Below are positions 27,828 to 37,267 of a stretch of 54,044 bases of DNA, piece by piece. A program made the position numbers and the translations under genes. Source of the DNA: Ancylomarina longa (GTDB lineage: Bacteria; Bacteroidota; Bacteroidia; Bacteroidales; Marinifilaceae); assembly GCF_003996985.1 (NCBI RefSeq), contig NZ_RJJX01000010.1, positions 94,416-148,459 on the forward strand. The letters are read 5' to 3'. Each line of letters opens with the position of its first letter. The first letter of the stretch is position 1. The notes under the pieces are model-generated. The model saw nothing but the letters and a program-made list of their open reading frames with translations, made no database searches and was not told where the DNA came from.

Positions 27828-29120
27828 ATGCAACAAAACAAGATCAAAGGTACACCCGGGCTAGGATTGCTCGGAACCACATTGGGTTTCTTTTTTGGGT
27901 TCGCCGCCGTTTCTCTATATGGCCCAACAGCCATAAAGTTTAAAGAGGCAATGGAATTAACCCCTGTAATGATGGGACTTTTAGTCGCTATCCCGGCGCT
28001 CTCGGGCTCATTGCTTCGTATCCCTTTTGGCGCCTGGGTTGATACCACGGGCGGAAAAAAACCCTTTCTCATTTTACTAATTTTATCAGTAATTGGTTTA
28101 GGTGGCATTACCATACTCTTAAACTTTACCTATCCCGATAAAATGCATGGTTTATATGGTCTAATCCTTTTTCTTGGATTCCTGAGTGGAGCCGGTATCG
28201 CTACCTTTTCAGTAGGTATTGCACAAACTTCATACTGGTTTCCAAAGAAAAAACAGGGTGTAGCCTTGGGGGCTTATGCCGGACTGGGCAACCTGGCCCC
28301 GGGATTATTCTCACTTATTCTTCCGTTTTATCTACAAAGTTTCGGATTTATTTCAGCCTATTTTGCATGGTTCCTCTTTTTACTAATTGGCACCATCATA
28401 TATGCTGTTATCAGCCAGAATGCCTATTATTTTCAATTTAGGAAACGAGGTAAAAACGATAAAGAAAGTCGGACGCAGGCCAAAGAATTAGGACAGGAGA
28501 TGTTTCCTGCGGGAAATGTGAAGGACAGCCTGATCAATTCAGCGAAAATCAAGAACACCTGGGCGCTGGTGGCCTTGTACTTCACCACTTTCGGTGGCTT
28601 TATTGGACTGACGGCCTGGTTTCCAATCTATTGGAGCCAGTTTCACGATTTCTCCCTGACCAAGGCCGGATTATTCACGGCGATTTTTTCATTATTAGCC
28701 TCTGCAATAAGGGTCTATGGCGGAAAATTGGCAGATAAAGCCGGGGGCGAGAAGGTAAGTCTGGTTTCCTTGTTATTGGTTTTAGTCGCATCTATCTTTC
28801 TTTCCTATACACAATCCGTATTAATCGGATTCTTTTCAGTTATCCTTCTTGCTGTTGGCATGGGGGTAAATAATGCTGCTGTTTTTAAACTGGTTCCCGA
28901 CTATGTACCCAAAGCCATTGGCGGTGCTGCTGGTTGGATTGGCGGCTTGGGCGCTTTTGGCGGATTTGTCATTCCCCCTATCATGGGAGCTATTGCCAAC
29001 ACTTATGGCAAGATTGGATATGCTCATGGATTTTTTGTTTTCATAGTTTTGGCCATTTTCAACTTGGGTATCATTGTCTATTTATTCAGACAACACCAGA
29101 GAAAAACTGAGATGAAATAA
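27828..29120 (+). CDS. narK: NarK-type nitrate/nitrite MFS transporter
   Basis: 430 residues with about 12 membrane helices. It belongs to the NNP family of the major facilitator superfamily, which brings nitrate in and/or exports nitrite. Signature stretches are GLLVAIPALSGSLLRIPFGA with WVDTTGGKKP, the first nitrate signature in variant form (GAYAGLGNLAPGLFSLILPF) and the second (GGAAGWIGGLGAFGGFVIPP). ALYFTTFGGFIGLTAWFPIY is also typical. The first helix starts within 15 residues of the ATG. It opens the nar operon, 53 bp before narG, and its codon use is more GC-rich than that of genes outside the island. Confidence 0.93.
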   Translation: MQQNKIKGTPGLGLLGTTLGFFFGFAAVSLYGPTAIKFKEAMELTPVMMGLLVAIPALSGSLLRIPFGAWVDTTGGKKPFLILLILSVIGLGGITILLNFTYPDKMHGLYGLILFLGFLSGAGIATFSVGIAQTSYWFPKKKQGVALGAYAGLGNLAPGLFSLILPFYLQSFGFISAYFAWFLFLLIGTIIYAVISQNAYYFQFRKRGKNDKESRTQAKELGQEMFPAGNVKDSLINSAKIKNTWALVALYFTTFGGFIGLTAWFPIYWSQFHDFSLTKAGLFTAIFSLLASAIRVYGGKLADKAGGEKVSLVSLLLVLVASIFLSYTQSVLIGFFSVILLAVGMGVNNAAVFKLVPDYVPKAIGGAAGWIGGLGAFGGFVIPPIMGAIANTYGKIGYAHGFFVFIVLAIFNLGIIVYLFRQHQRKTEMK

Positions 29121-29173
29121 ATTCTGTCCATTATTAATAAATACCGTTCATTCAAAAGAATAAAACTCGAAAT

Positions 29174-32100
29174 ATGGGCCTATTAAATAAACTTTTTTAT
29201 TTCAGTAATGAGGTAAAAAAAACCAGCGAAAAACACATTGCCATTACAAGCGAAAACCGTGATTGGGAAAGAATGTACCGCAACCGATGGCAACACGACA
29301 AGGTTGTTCGGTCCACTCATGGAGTTAATTGCACTGGATCATGTTCCTGGAAGATTTTTGTGAAAAATGGTTTGGTTACCTGGGAAACACAACAAACAGA
29401 CTACCCGCGAACACGACCCGGATTACCTAATCACGAACCACGTGGTTGTCCTCGGGGAGCCAGCTATTCTTGGTATCTGTATAGTGCAAATCGGGTAAAA
29501 TATCCTATGATACGTGGTGAGTTGCTCTCGGCCTATAAAGAAGCAAAAGCCCGGCTTTCGGATCCGGTTAAAGCTTGGGAGGCTGTGGTTAGTGATCCAG
29601 TCATTTCAAAACAATATAAAGCTGCTCGTGGACTGGGAGGTTTTATCCGAGCCGAATGGGATGAAGTAAATGAAATCATTGCAGCTGCAAATATTTATAC
29701 CATAAAAACTTATGGTCCCGACCGGCTCGCAGCATTCTCCCCGATTCCTGCCATGTCAATGGTATCATATTCGGCAGGCACACGCTATATGAGTCTGATC
29801 GGAGGTACTGTACTAAGTTTCTACGATTTCTATTGCGATCTACCTCCGGCATCGCCACAAACATGGGGCGAGCAAACCGATGTTCCTGAAAGTGCCGATT
29901 GGTATAACTCTTCATTTCTGATGCTCTGGGGGTCGAATGTTCCGCTGACACGTACGCCCGATTCCCCGTTCTATACCCAAGTACGCTATAAAGGGACAAA
30001 ATCGATTGTTATTGCACCCGATTACAACGATGCCGTTAAATTCGCCGATTTATGGATGAAACCCAAACAAGGTACCGACGCTGCTTTAGGTATGGCAATG
30101 GGACATGTAATCTTAAAAGAATTCTACCTAGAGAAGAAAACACCCTATTTCGAAAAATATGCCCGTCAATATTCCGATTTGCCATTCCTGGTGAAAATTA
30201 AGGAAAAAGACGGGAAATACATGAGTGGAACTCTTCTCCGGGCCAGTGATCTTGAAAATATGTGTGATGGGGTTGAAAAGCCGGAATGGAAACCTGTTTT
30301 ACTCGACGAATTATCAGGAAACTATGTGATACCAAACGGGACGATAGGATCTCGGTGGGAGAAAAAACAGAAATGGAATCTAGAACTAAAGGATAGTAAA
30401 ACAGGCACTGACATTAATCCTCATCTATCTCTTCTCGAACAGCATGATGAAATCATTCCTGTGCAGTTTCCGTATTTTGGCGGATCAACTTATAAACACG
30501 AACATTTTTCGGCAAGCAACCACGACGATATTATTGAACGCAAAGTGCCGGTCAGGAAAATTAAGACCACTCAAGGTGAGATTTATACCTGCACCGTATT
30601 TGACTTGATGATTGCCAACTATGGAATTGAACGGGGATTTGATGATCCGAATTCAGCAAAAAACTATGACGAGGATCTGCCTTTCACTCCAAAATGGCAA
30701 GAGGAAATCACCGGAGTCCCTGCTGAACACATTATATCTACTGCCAGACAGTTTGCTGAGAATGCGGCGGCTACTGAAGGAAAATCAATGATCATTATTG
30801 GGGCTGGAGTTAACCATTGGTATCATACGGATATGATTTACCGGAGCGCCATTAATATGCTGGTATTTTGTGGATGTGTCGGTCAGTCCGGAGGTGGATG
30901 GTCTCATTATGTTGGTCAGGAAAAACTCAGACCTCAGACAGGCTGGTTACCATTGGCTTTTGGCCTCGACTGGAATCGTCCTCCACGACAAATGAACACG
31001 ACCTCGTTTATGTATATGCATACAGACCAATGGCGGTACGAGAAGTTGAAATTAAACGAATTAGTTTCGCCCCTTGCCGATAAATCGGAATGGGAAAATC
31101 TTTCAATCATCGATTGTAATGTTCGCGCTGAACGAATGGGCTGGCTACCCAGTGCTCCTCAGTTGAGTAAAAATCCCCTAACCATCGCCAAAGAAGCTGA
31201 AGCTGCCGGTATGGCTTCAGAAGAATATGTGATTTCGCAGCTTAAAAACGGCCAATTAAATATCGCCTCCGAAGATCCGGACAATCCAGACAACTTCCCC
31301 CGTAACATGTTTGTGTGGCGATCAAACCTACTGGGTTCAAGTGCCAAAGGAATGGAATATTTCATGAAGCACTTGCTGGGGACACAAAATAGCGTTCAGG
31401 GCAACGATCTGAAAGAATTGGGACAAACCTTGCCTTCTGAAGTAAAATGGCACGACGAAGCACCGGAAGGAAAGCTTGATCTACTGGTAACCCTCGATTT
31501 CAGGATGTCAACAACCGGCTTGCATTCAGATATTTTACTTCCAGCCGCTTCGTGGTACGAAAAAAACGACCTGAGCACGAGTGATATGCACCCCTTCATT
31601 CATCCTTTTTCACGAGCAGTTGATCCTGTATGGGAATCCAGAACAGATTGGGATATATTTAAAGGGCTGGCAGAAAAATTTTCAATTTTGACAAAAGGGC
31701 ATCTGGACAAGGAAACCGACGTCGTACTCCTTCCTTTACAACACGATTCGCCAATGGAGTTATCGAAAACGACCGATGCAAGAGATTGGAAAAATTCGGA
31801 TTTAGAGATAAAACCTGGTATCAATTTCTCAAAAATAGTCACGCTGAAACGCAATTATCCCGAAACCTTCAATCGGTTCACCTCCTTGGGACCACTGATG
31901 AAAACCCTGGGCAACGGAGGAAAAGGAATCAATTGGAATACAGAGTCCGAAGTAGATCTATTGGCACGTCTTAATTCTACTAAAAGTGAAGAAGGCGAAA
32001 CCAAAGGCCTTCCGAAGATTGAAACGGACATTCAGGCTGCTGAGGTCATTCTTTCGCTGGCTCCAGAGACCAATGGAGCGGTTGCCATGAAAGCCTGGAA

Positions 32101-32905
32101 AGCGCTGGAAACAACTACAGGACGCAAGCACACCCACTTGGCTTTAGGGCGAGAGGAAGAAAAAATACGTTACCGCGATCTGCTAGCACAACCTCGCAAG
32201 ATTATCACTTCGCCTATCTGGAGCGGAATCGACTCTGAAAAGGTATCGTACAATGCCGGTTATACCAATGTGCATGAACTGATCCCCTGGCGCACACTCA
32301 CCGGGCGGCAAACCCTTTATCAGGATCATCTCTGGATGATTGCCTTTGGTGAGAATATGGTTACCTATAAACCACCCATCAATACCAAATCGATCCTTGA
32401 AGTGTTGGGCAAAGTAGACAAGGACGACGAATATATGGTCATTAACATTATGACCCCACATAATAAGTGGACCATTCATTCTTCGTGGTCTGACAATTTA
32501 GTCATGCTTACCCTTGGCCGGGGAGGTCCGGTAGCCTGGATGAGCGAAACCGATGCTGCCAGCATTGGTCTTAAAGATAATGACTGGATTGAAGTATTTA
32601 ACAGCAATGGAGCATCCGTGGCCCGGCTTATTGTATCACAACGAATTCCTGTCGGTGCACTAATCATGTATCACAATCAGGAACGTACCGTGAACATGCC
32701 TGTCAGTCAATTGACAGGTCACCGTGGCGGAGTTCATAACTCAGTGGAACGCTTATGTTTGAAGCCAACTCACATGATTGGCGGATATGCACAATTGGCC
32801 TATAGTTTTAACTACTACGGAACCATCGGATCCAACCGCGATGAGTTTGTAGTAGTTCGTAAAATGAAAAAGGTTGAGTGGAAAGACAAAGAAATAATAC
32901 ATTAA
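29174..32905 (+). CDS. narG: Respiratory nitrate reductase alpha subunit NarG
   Basis: 1,243 residues, the usual size for the membrane-bound cytoplasm-facing enzyme. It reduces nitrate to nitrite at a Mo-bisMGD centre. The N-terminal FS0 iron-sulfur motif is STHGVNCTGSCSWKIFVKNG with His49, Cys53 and Cys57, followed by TWETQQTDYPRTRPGLPNHE. The active-site region FYDFYCDLPPASPQTWGEQT contains the Asp expected to ligate molybdenum, then LWGSNVPLTRTPD and APDYNDAVKFADLW. The C-terminal molybdopterin-binding domain has RQTLYQDHLWMIAFGENMVT, GGPVAWMSETDA and NQERTVNMPVSQLTGHRGG. No twin-arginine signal is obvious, consistent with a cytoplasmic face. Cofactor-synthesis genes must lie elsewhere. 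Confidence 0.97.
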   Translation: MGLLNKLFYFSNEVKKTSEKHIAITSENRDWERMYRNRWQHDKVVRSTHGVNCTGSCSWKIFVKNGLVTWETQQTDYPRTRPGLPNHEPRGCPRGASYSWYLYSANRVKYPMIRGELLSAYKEAKARLSDPVKAWEAVVSDPVISKQYKAARGLGGFIRAEWDEVNEIIAAANIYTIKTYGPDRLAAFSPIPAMSMVSYSAGTRYMSLIGGTVLSFYDFYCDLPPASPQTWGEQTDVPESADWYNSSFLMLWGSNVPLTRTPDSPFYTQVRYKGTKSIVIAPDYNDAVKFADLWMKPKQGTDAALGMAMGHVILKEFYLEKKTPYFEKYARQYSDLPFLVKIKEKDGKYMSGTLLRASDLENMCDGVEKPEWKPVLLDELSGNYVIPNGTIGSRWEKKQKWNLELKDSKTGTDINPHLSLLEQHDEIIPVQFPYFGGSTYKHEHFSASNHDDIIERKVPVRKIKTTQGEIYTCTVFDLMIANYGIERGFDDPNSAKNYDEDLPFTPKWQEEITGVPAEHIISTARQFAENAAATEGKSMIIIGAGVNHWYHTDMIYRSAINMLVFCGCVGQSGGGWSHYVGQEKLRPQTGWLPLAFGLDWNRPPRQMNTTSFMYMHTDQWRYEKLKLNELVSPLADKSEWENLSIIDCNVRAERMGWLPSAPQLSKNPLTIAKEAEAAGMASEEYVISQLKNGQLNIASEDPDNPDNFPRNMFVWRSNLLGSSAKGMEYFMKHLLGTQNSVQGNDLKELGQTLPSEVKWHDEAPEGKLDLLVTLDFRMSTTGLHSDILLPAASWYEKNDLSTSDMHPFIHPFSRAVDPVWESRTDWDIFKGLAEKFSILTKGHLDKETDVVLLPLQHDSPMELSKTTDARDWKNSDLEIKPGINFSKIVTLKRNYPETFNRFTSLGPLMKTLGNGGKGINWNTESEVDLLARLNSTKSEEGETKGLPKIETDIQAAEVILSLAPETNGAVAMKAWKALETTTGRKHTHLALGREEEKIRYRDLLAQPRKIITSPIWSGIDSEKVSYNAGYTNVHELIPWRTLTGRQTLYQDHLWMIAFGENMVTYKPPINTKSILEVLGKVDKDDEYMVINIMTPHNKWTIHSSWSDNLVMLTLGRGGPVAWMSETDAASIGLKDNDWIEVFNSNGASVARLIVSQRIPVGALIMYHNQERTVNMPVSQLTGHRGGVHNSVERLCLKPTHMIGGYAQLAYSFNYYGTIGSNRDEFVVVRKMKKVEWKDKEIIH

Positions 32906-32927
32906 TACATTTAAGACTTACCAGAAT

Positions 32928-34418
32928 ATGAAAATACAGGCTCAAATTGCGATGGTATTGAATCTCGACAAATGTATAGGCTGTCACACCTGTTCGGTTA
33001 CCTGCAAAAATGTGTGGACTACCAGAAAAGGAGTGGAATATGCCTGGTTCAACAATGTGGAGACCAAACCGGGTACCGGTTATCCTACTGATTGGGAAAA
33101 TCAGGAGAAATGGAAAGGTGGCTGGATGCTCGACAAGTCGAAACTTCGCCCACTTATGGGGAGCAAAACAGGGATCATGAAAAATATTTTTTCCAATCCT
33201 CACATGCCCCAAATTGATGATTACTATGAGCCTTTTACGTTCAATTATAGTATTTTACATTCTTCCGCAAAGTTTGTAACACCACCATCAGCAAGGCCAC
33301 ACTCCATGATAACCGGTCTTCCGATGGAAAAAATAGAAAAAGGTCCAAACTGGGAAGACAACTTAGGGGGCGCATTTGAGGAACGGAGCAAGGAGAAAAA
33401 TTTTGAAGACGTTGACAAACAGATCTACAGTAAGTTCGAGAACGCCTTCATGATGTACCTTCCTCGCTTGTGCGAACATTGCCTCAACCCAAGCTGCGTA
33501 GCCGCTTGTCCTTCCGGAGCCATTTACAAGCGCGAAGACGATGGCATTGTACTCATCGACCAGGATCGCTGTCGCGGATGGCGTCAGTGTGTAAGTGCCT
33601 GTCCGTATAAAAAAATCTATTTCAACTGGAAAACCAAGCGATCCGAAAAATGTACCCTGTGTTATCCGAAAATTGAAAATGGTGAGCCTACTATCTGCAG
33701 TGAAACCTGCGTGGGAAGGATCAGGTATATCGGCGTAATGCTATATGATGCCGAAAAAATAAAAGAATCTGCCTCAACCGAAAATCCAGTTGATTTGTAT
33801 CAGTCTCATCTCGATATTTTTCTTGATCCCAACGATCCGGAAATTGCAAAAGAAGCACGCAAACAAGGAATCCCCGATAACTTTATCACAGCCGCACAAA
33901 ATTCCCCGGTTTACAAAATGGCAGTAGATTGGAAAGTAGCTTTTCCACTTCATCCCGAGTATCGTACTTTACCGATGGTTTGGTACACTCCACCACTCTC
34001 TCCCATTCAAGAAGAAGTGGAAAGCGGGAAACTGGGATTTAATGGCATTATTCCTGATGTTGACATGCTTCGTATCCCTATTAAATACCTAGCGAATATG
34101 TTTACCGCAGGTGATGAAAAACCAATAAAGGAAGCATTGGTTAAAATGCTTGCCATGCGTGCATTCATGAGAAACAAAACCGTAGAAGACAATGTTGATG
34201 AGAAAGTATTACAAGGAACCGGACTGACCCCGGAAATGGTAGAAGAAATGTATCGCTACATGGCCATAGCCAATTACGAAGACCGGTTTGTAATACCCGT
34301 TTCGCATAAGGAATATGCCTTTGATGTCTTTGGCGATAAAGCTGAATGCGGCTTTAGCGACGGCGAAGGTTGCGGCAGTATGAAAAGTCGATTAAAAAAC
34401 TTGTTTGGAGGAATGTAA
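32928..34418 (+). CDS. narH: Respiratory nitrate reductase beta subunit NarH
   Basis: 496 residues carrying four iron-sulfur clusters that pass electrons from NarI to NarG. The first Cys cluster is KCIGCHTCSVTCKNVW (Cys16, 19, 22, 26). CEHCLNPSCVAACPSGAIYK gives the second, CRGWRQCVSACPYKKIYFNW the third, where Trp replaces one Cys as in the [3Fe-4S] cluster of known NarH, and KCTLCYPKIENGEPTICSET the fourth. The C-terminal region (DNFITAAQNSPVYKMAVDWK, HPEYRTLPMVWYTPPLSPI) is typical. It begins 22 bp after narG and its stop lies just before the narJ start. Confidence 0.97.
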   Translation: MKIQAQIAMVLNLDKCIGCHTCSVTCKNVWTTRKGVEYAWFNNVETKPGTGYPTDWENQEKWKGGWMLDKSKLRPLMGSKTGIMKNIFSNPHMPQIDDYYEPFTFNYSILHSSAKFVTPPSARPHSMITGLPMEKIEKGPNWEDNLGGAFEERSKEKNFEDVDKQIYSKFENAFMMYLPRLCEHCLNPSCVAACPSGAIYKREDDGIVLIDQDRCRGWRQCVSACPYKKIYFNWKTKRSEKCTLCYPKIENGEPTICSETCVGRIRYIGVMLYDAEKIKESASTENPVDLYQSHLDIFLDPNDPEIAKEARKQGIPDNFITAAQNSPVYKMAVDWKVAFPLHPEYRTLPMVWYTPPLSPIQEEVESGKLGFNGIIPDVDMLRIPIKYLANMFTAGDEKPIKEALVKMLAMRAFMRNKTVEDNVDEKVLQGTGLTPEMVEEMYRYMAIANYEDRFVIPVSHKEYAFDVFGDKAECGFSDGEGCGSMKSRLKNLFGGM

Positions 34419-34419
34419 A

Positions 34420-35049
34420 ATGTTAAAAACCTATCGAATATTATCCCTGTTGATGACCTATCCCAACGAGGAAATTTATAACTTCTTACCTCAGGTAAAC
34501 TCTTCACTTAAGGAGGAGAATTTATTGAATACAGAAACAATTGCCGGAATAGATGCATTTGTCGATTTTTTTGCCCGGAAACCACTAACTTTCTGGCAGG
34601 AATTTTATGTACAACTATTCGATTATTCGCGCTCGGTTTCACTTTACCTGTTTGAGCATGTGCATGGCGACTCGAAAGACAGGGGTCAGGCGATGGTTGA
34701 CCTGATAGACCTCTATAAGGAAAATGGTTTAGAGATCAGTCAATCGGAATTACCCGATTTTCTGCCTGTGTTCCTTGAATTCCTTGCATTACAGACTTCC
34801 TTGAAAGCAAGTGAATATCTGGCCGAGATTATTGATATTGTAGGGTTTATTCATAGTAAGCTCGAAGAAAAAGATAATCCGTATCAGTACCTTCTGTCAG
34901 CTATTATTAACTTATCGGCCAAACAACCTGTCGAAGCAAGAATTCAGCAAATGGCATCCAACATGCCAGAAATCAGCATCGATGAAGCTTATGAAGAAAA
35001 ACCGGTAACATTTGCCAGCGATAACCCATGTACAACCTGTAAATCATAG
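34420..35049 (+). CDS. narJ: Nitrate reductase assembly chaperone NarJ
   Basis: 209 residues from ATG 34420, one base after the narH stop (TAA 34416-34418), with GGAGG (34407-34411 region) as ribosome-binding site inside the end of narH. An upstream TTG at 34405 would overlap narH and is less likely. NarJ chaperones insert the molybdenum cofactor into apo-NarG and are not part of the final enzyme. The start MLKTYRILSLLMTYPNEEIY, the middle LFDYSRSVSLYLFEHVHGDS with KDRGQAMVDLIDLYKENGLE and LPDFLPVFLEFLAL are family hallmarks. It ends NPCTTCKS. Confidence 0.93.
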   Translation: MLKTYRILSLLMTYPNEEIYNFLPQVNSSLKEENLLNTETIAGIDAFVDFFARKPLTFWQEFYVQLFDYSRSVSLYLFEHVHGDSKDRGQAMVDLIDLYKENGLEISQSELPDFLPVFLEFLALQTSLKASEYLAEIIDIVGFIHSKLEEKDNPYQYLLSAIINLSAKQPVEARIQQMASNMPEISIDEAYEEKPVTFASDNPCTTCKS

Positions 35050-35054
35050 ATCTT

Positions 35055-35750
35055 ATGGATAATTTTATCAACAACCTGTTATTTACCTATTTGCCACATA
35101 TTTCGATGACCCTATTTTGGTTTGGTGTAATTACCCGTATTGTAAAATCTCCTCAATCATTGCAGGCCGAATCGAGCCAGTTTCTATCAAAAAAAGGACA
35201 ACGATGGGGTGGAAATCTGTTTCATTATGGCATTCTAATGGTATTCATCGGACATTTCACGGGTCTTTTCACTCCGGAAAACCTCTATCACATGATGATG
35301 ACTACTGCCACAAAAAGAGCGTTGGCAATCACAATGGGTTCTATTTTTGGTGTCTCCGCCTTTGCGGGTATCCTCATACTTCTTATCAGACGATTAAAGA
35401 ATAAAAGACTAAGATTGAACAGCAAGCCACAGGACATTTTGTTGATTGTATTGCTCTTGGTTGAGATAGGACTGGGAATAGTTTCCATATTTATCACAGC
35501 TGGTTCTTCCATTGAAAGTTATGCAGAACTAGGCATCTGGGCGCAAAAAGTCATTACCTTTCAACCCGATGCAGGGGCAGTAATTGCAGGTCACAGTCTA
35601 ATTTACAAGCTGCATATTGTTATCGGACTTTTCATCTTCATGATTTTCCCATACACCAAACTCATGCACATGCTTGTAATGCCTGTCGCTTATTTTTTCA
35701 GATCGGGTTATCAACTAGTAAGGCGTGGCTTTACAAAACGGTCAACTTGA
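35055..35750 (+). CDS. narI: Nitrate reductase gamma subunit, cytochrome b NarI
   Basis: 231 residues with five membrane helices. NarI anchors NarGH to the inner membrane and oxidises quinol through two b hemes. Helix 1 lies at ~5-27 (LLFTYLPHISMTLFWFGVIT), helix 2 carries His in GGNLFHYGILMVFIGHFTGL, later helices include AITMGSIFGVSAFAGILILL, LIVLLLVEIGLGIVSIFI and LIYKLHIVIGLFIFMIFPYT with KLMHMLVMP, supplying further heme His ligands. It follows narJ by 5 bp and ends the operon. No terminator hairpin is obvious directly after. Confidence 0.94.
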   Translation: MDNFINNLLFTYLPHISMTLFWFGVITRIVKSPQSLQAESSQFLSKKGQRWGGNLFHYGILMVFIGHFTGLFTPENLYHMMMTTATKRALAITMGSIFGVSAFAGILILLIRRLKNKRLRLNSKPQDILLIVLLLVEIGLGIVSIFITAGSSIESYAELGIWAQKVITFQPDAGAVIAGHSLIYKLHIVIGLFIFMIFPYTKLMHMLVMPVAYFFRSGYQLVRRGFTKRST

Positions 35751-35804
35751 AGAAATATGTCGAACACTTTATAGTAGAAGATCAGTTTTGTTAGCAACTA
35801 TAAA

Positions 35805-36008
35805 AAATATTTAAGCGGATATAATCAGTGGAATCAGACCTTAAACTTTTTTGGCAACAGGATAACAAATACTTCTGCAGAATCTTTCAATGCTAAAATA
35901 AAAGCATTCAGATCAACACGTAGAAGAGTCAGGGATATTAATTTCTTTCTGTTTAGAGTGGCTAAAATAAATGCTTCAGAAGTTAAATCCACTGTATTTT
36001 TCAATTGA
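35805..36008 (+). pseudogene. C-terminal remnant of an ISL3/ISAon1-type transposase
   Basis: The plus-strand frame reads ...NQTLNFFGNRI, TNTSAESFNAKIKAFRSTRR and RVRDINFFLFRVAKINA, then runs to a TGA at 36006-36008. The NTSAESFNAKIKAFR and VRDINFFLFR stretches are hallmarks of the C-terminal DDE domain of ISAon1/ISL3 transposases (usual NxSAESFNAKIKAFRxQFRGVRNxxFFLFRLxK). Only ~65 codons survive and no start, inverted repeats or N-terminal part is seen. The region 35751-36058 holds no other gene. Confidence 0.75.
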
Positions 36009-36058
36009 TCCAATAATTCAAGCCCAAACTCATATAATAAAACTTCAAATACAGACTC

Positions 36059-36838
36059 ATGGTAAACCAACAAGATCTGCAAAGCTTACTAAGCGAAATA
36101 AATACGATAGATGATTCTAAAATCAAGAAATGTGATATGCCTTTTGAGATTTATATTTACGAGGCCGAACGACTTCACACCAGGGCCAGTACCGATATCG
36201 CGCAACTTAGGCATGTTGGTATGCCTACTGATTTATTAGATAAATTATCGACCCGCATTAAAGCCTTACGCCGTGCAAATCTGAATTGGGTAGAACTGAC
36301 CAATGATAAGAAATTAGCCCGGGAAACATGGAAAGCAGAAGCACCAGGCTTACTGAATTTACGTAAATCGCTAATTGAGAATATGCAATTTGCATACAGA
36401 AACAACGCAGATCTACTAAACATACTAGTCAAAATTAAAAATCACCATACTATGGCTGAGTTTTGTTTAGATTTAGCCCGTTTGGCCGCATTGGGAAAAA
36501 AGAATCCGGAACCATTAGAAACCATTCATTTCAATCTGGATTTATGTGACGAAGCCATTCAAAAATCAGAACGCATGACCGAACTGCGAATCAATATCGA
36601 CGGTAAAATGTACATTCCCAACAATATATTGATGATTCGAAACAAAGCCTTCACCTTATTAAAGGAATGTGTTGATGAAATTCGTAGTTACGGGAAGTTT
36701 GTTTTTCGCGACAATCCTGAGCTGGCAAAAGCATACAGGAGTCAACACCATAGGGAACGCAATGCCAAAAACTATAAAGACAGGAAAAAAAATAGCCTAA
36801 AGAATGAAATGCTGACTCCCAATACAAAAGAGGCTTAA
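36059..36838 (+). CDS. Hypothetical all-helical protein, paralogue of the gene at 19485
   Basis: 259 residues, no signal or membrane segment, mainly helical and probably cytosolic. It shares with the 19485 product the WKAEAPGLLNLRKSLIENMQ helix, the FAYRNN motif, LAALGKKNPEPLETIHFNLD and RNKAFTLLKECVDEIRSYGK followed by FVFRDN. It adds a very basic tail (about 225-259, SQHHRERNAKNYKDRKKN) absent from the other copy, which might bind nucleic acid. It lies right after the transposase remnant at the edge of the nar island. The start could also be a few codons later; ATG 36059 is taken because homology begins early. Function unknown. Confidence 0.78.
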   Translation: MVNQQDLQSLLSEINTIDDSKIKKCDMPFEIYIYEAERLHTRASTDIAQLRHVGMPTDLLDKLSTRIKALRRANLNWVELTNDKKLARETWKAEAPGLLNLRKSLIENMQFAYRNNADLLNILVKIKNHHTMAEFCLDLARLAALGKKNPEPLETIHFNLDLCDEAIQKSERMTELRINIDGKMYIPNNILMIRNKAFTLLKECVDEIRSYGKFVFRDNPELAKAYRSQHHRERNAKNYKDRKKNSLKNEMLTPNTKEA

Positions 36839-37202
36839 TTAAATCTGCTTTTACCGCACCATCTTTATAAACAGATTATTTTAATGAGTAACTAAATTAC
36901 TCTGCTTATTACATTATATCATTTTATTAATATTTTTTCTATTTGTTGAAATATTAATTGAAATTAATTACAGAATTTATATTTCTGTTGTCAACTGACA
37001 GCATAATTTTTTCAACAGATGAAATATTTTTTAATCATTTTAAAAAATTCTTTACGCAATTAGTAATATATACTCACAGACTATATTGTGTAATTATCAA
37101 TCACTCCTATCTTATCAACAAAAATATTTTTCTAACAATAAATATTCATTTTAAATAAAATGTGCGATAATCAAAACAGAATTAAAAATTTGGAACAAAA
37201 AA
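36839..37202. other. AT-rich intergenic region without recognised features
   Basis: About 360 bp of very AT-rich DNA between the helical protein gene and the convergent TonB-dependent receptor gene. A 66-codon open frame at 36958-37158 has low-complexity composition and looks spurious. I see no RNA gene or repeat. Confidence 0.5.
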
Positions 37203-37230
37203 TCTTCCTATTCAAAACTGAATAGGGAGA
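37203..37230 (-). terminator. Terminator of the TonB-dependent receptor gene
   Basis: TCTTCCTATTCA (37203-37214) and TGAATAGGGAGA (37219-37230) form a 12-bp stem with one wobble pair and an AAAC loop, 38 bp beyond the minus-strand stop at 37268. A-rich sequence at 37196-37202 supplies the T-tail on the minus strand. Confidence 0.8.
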
Positions 37231-37267
37231 TTTTAATTTAATTGATTGTAAGTAGTTGATCCGGGAT

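Noticed and set aside
34405-34419. TTG start for narJ
   Set aside because: It would overlap narH, and the ATG at 34420 has a good GGAGG site just upstream.
35834-36082. 82-codon minus-strand open frame
   Set aside because: It is the antisense shadow of the transposase remnant, whose plus-strand reading has clear family motifs.
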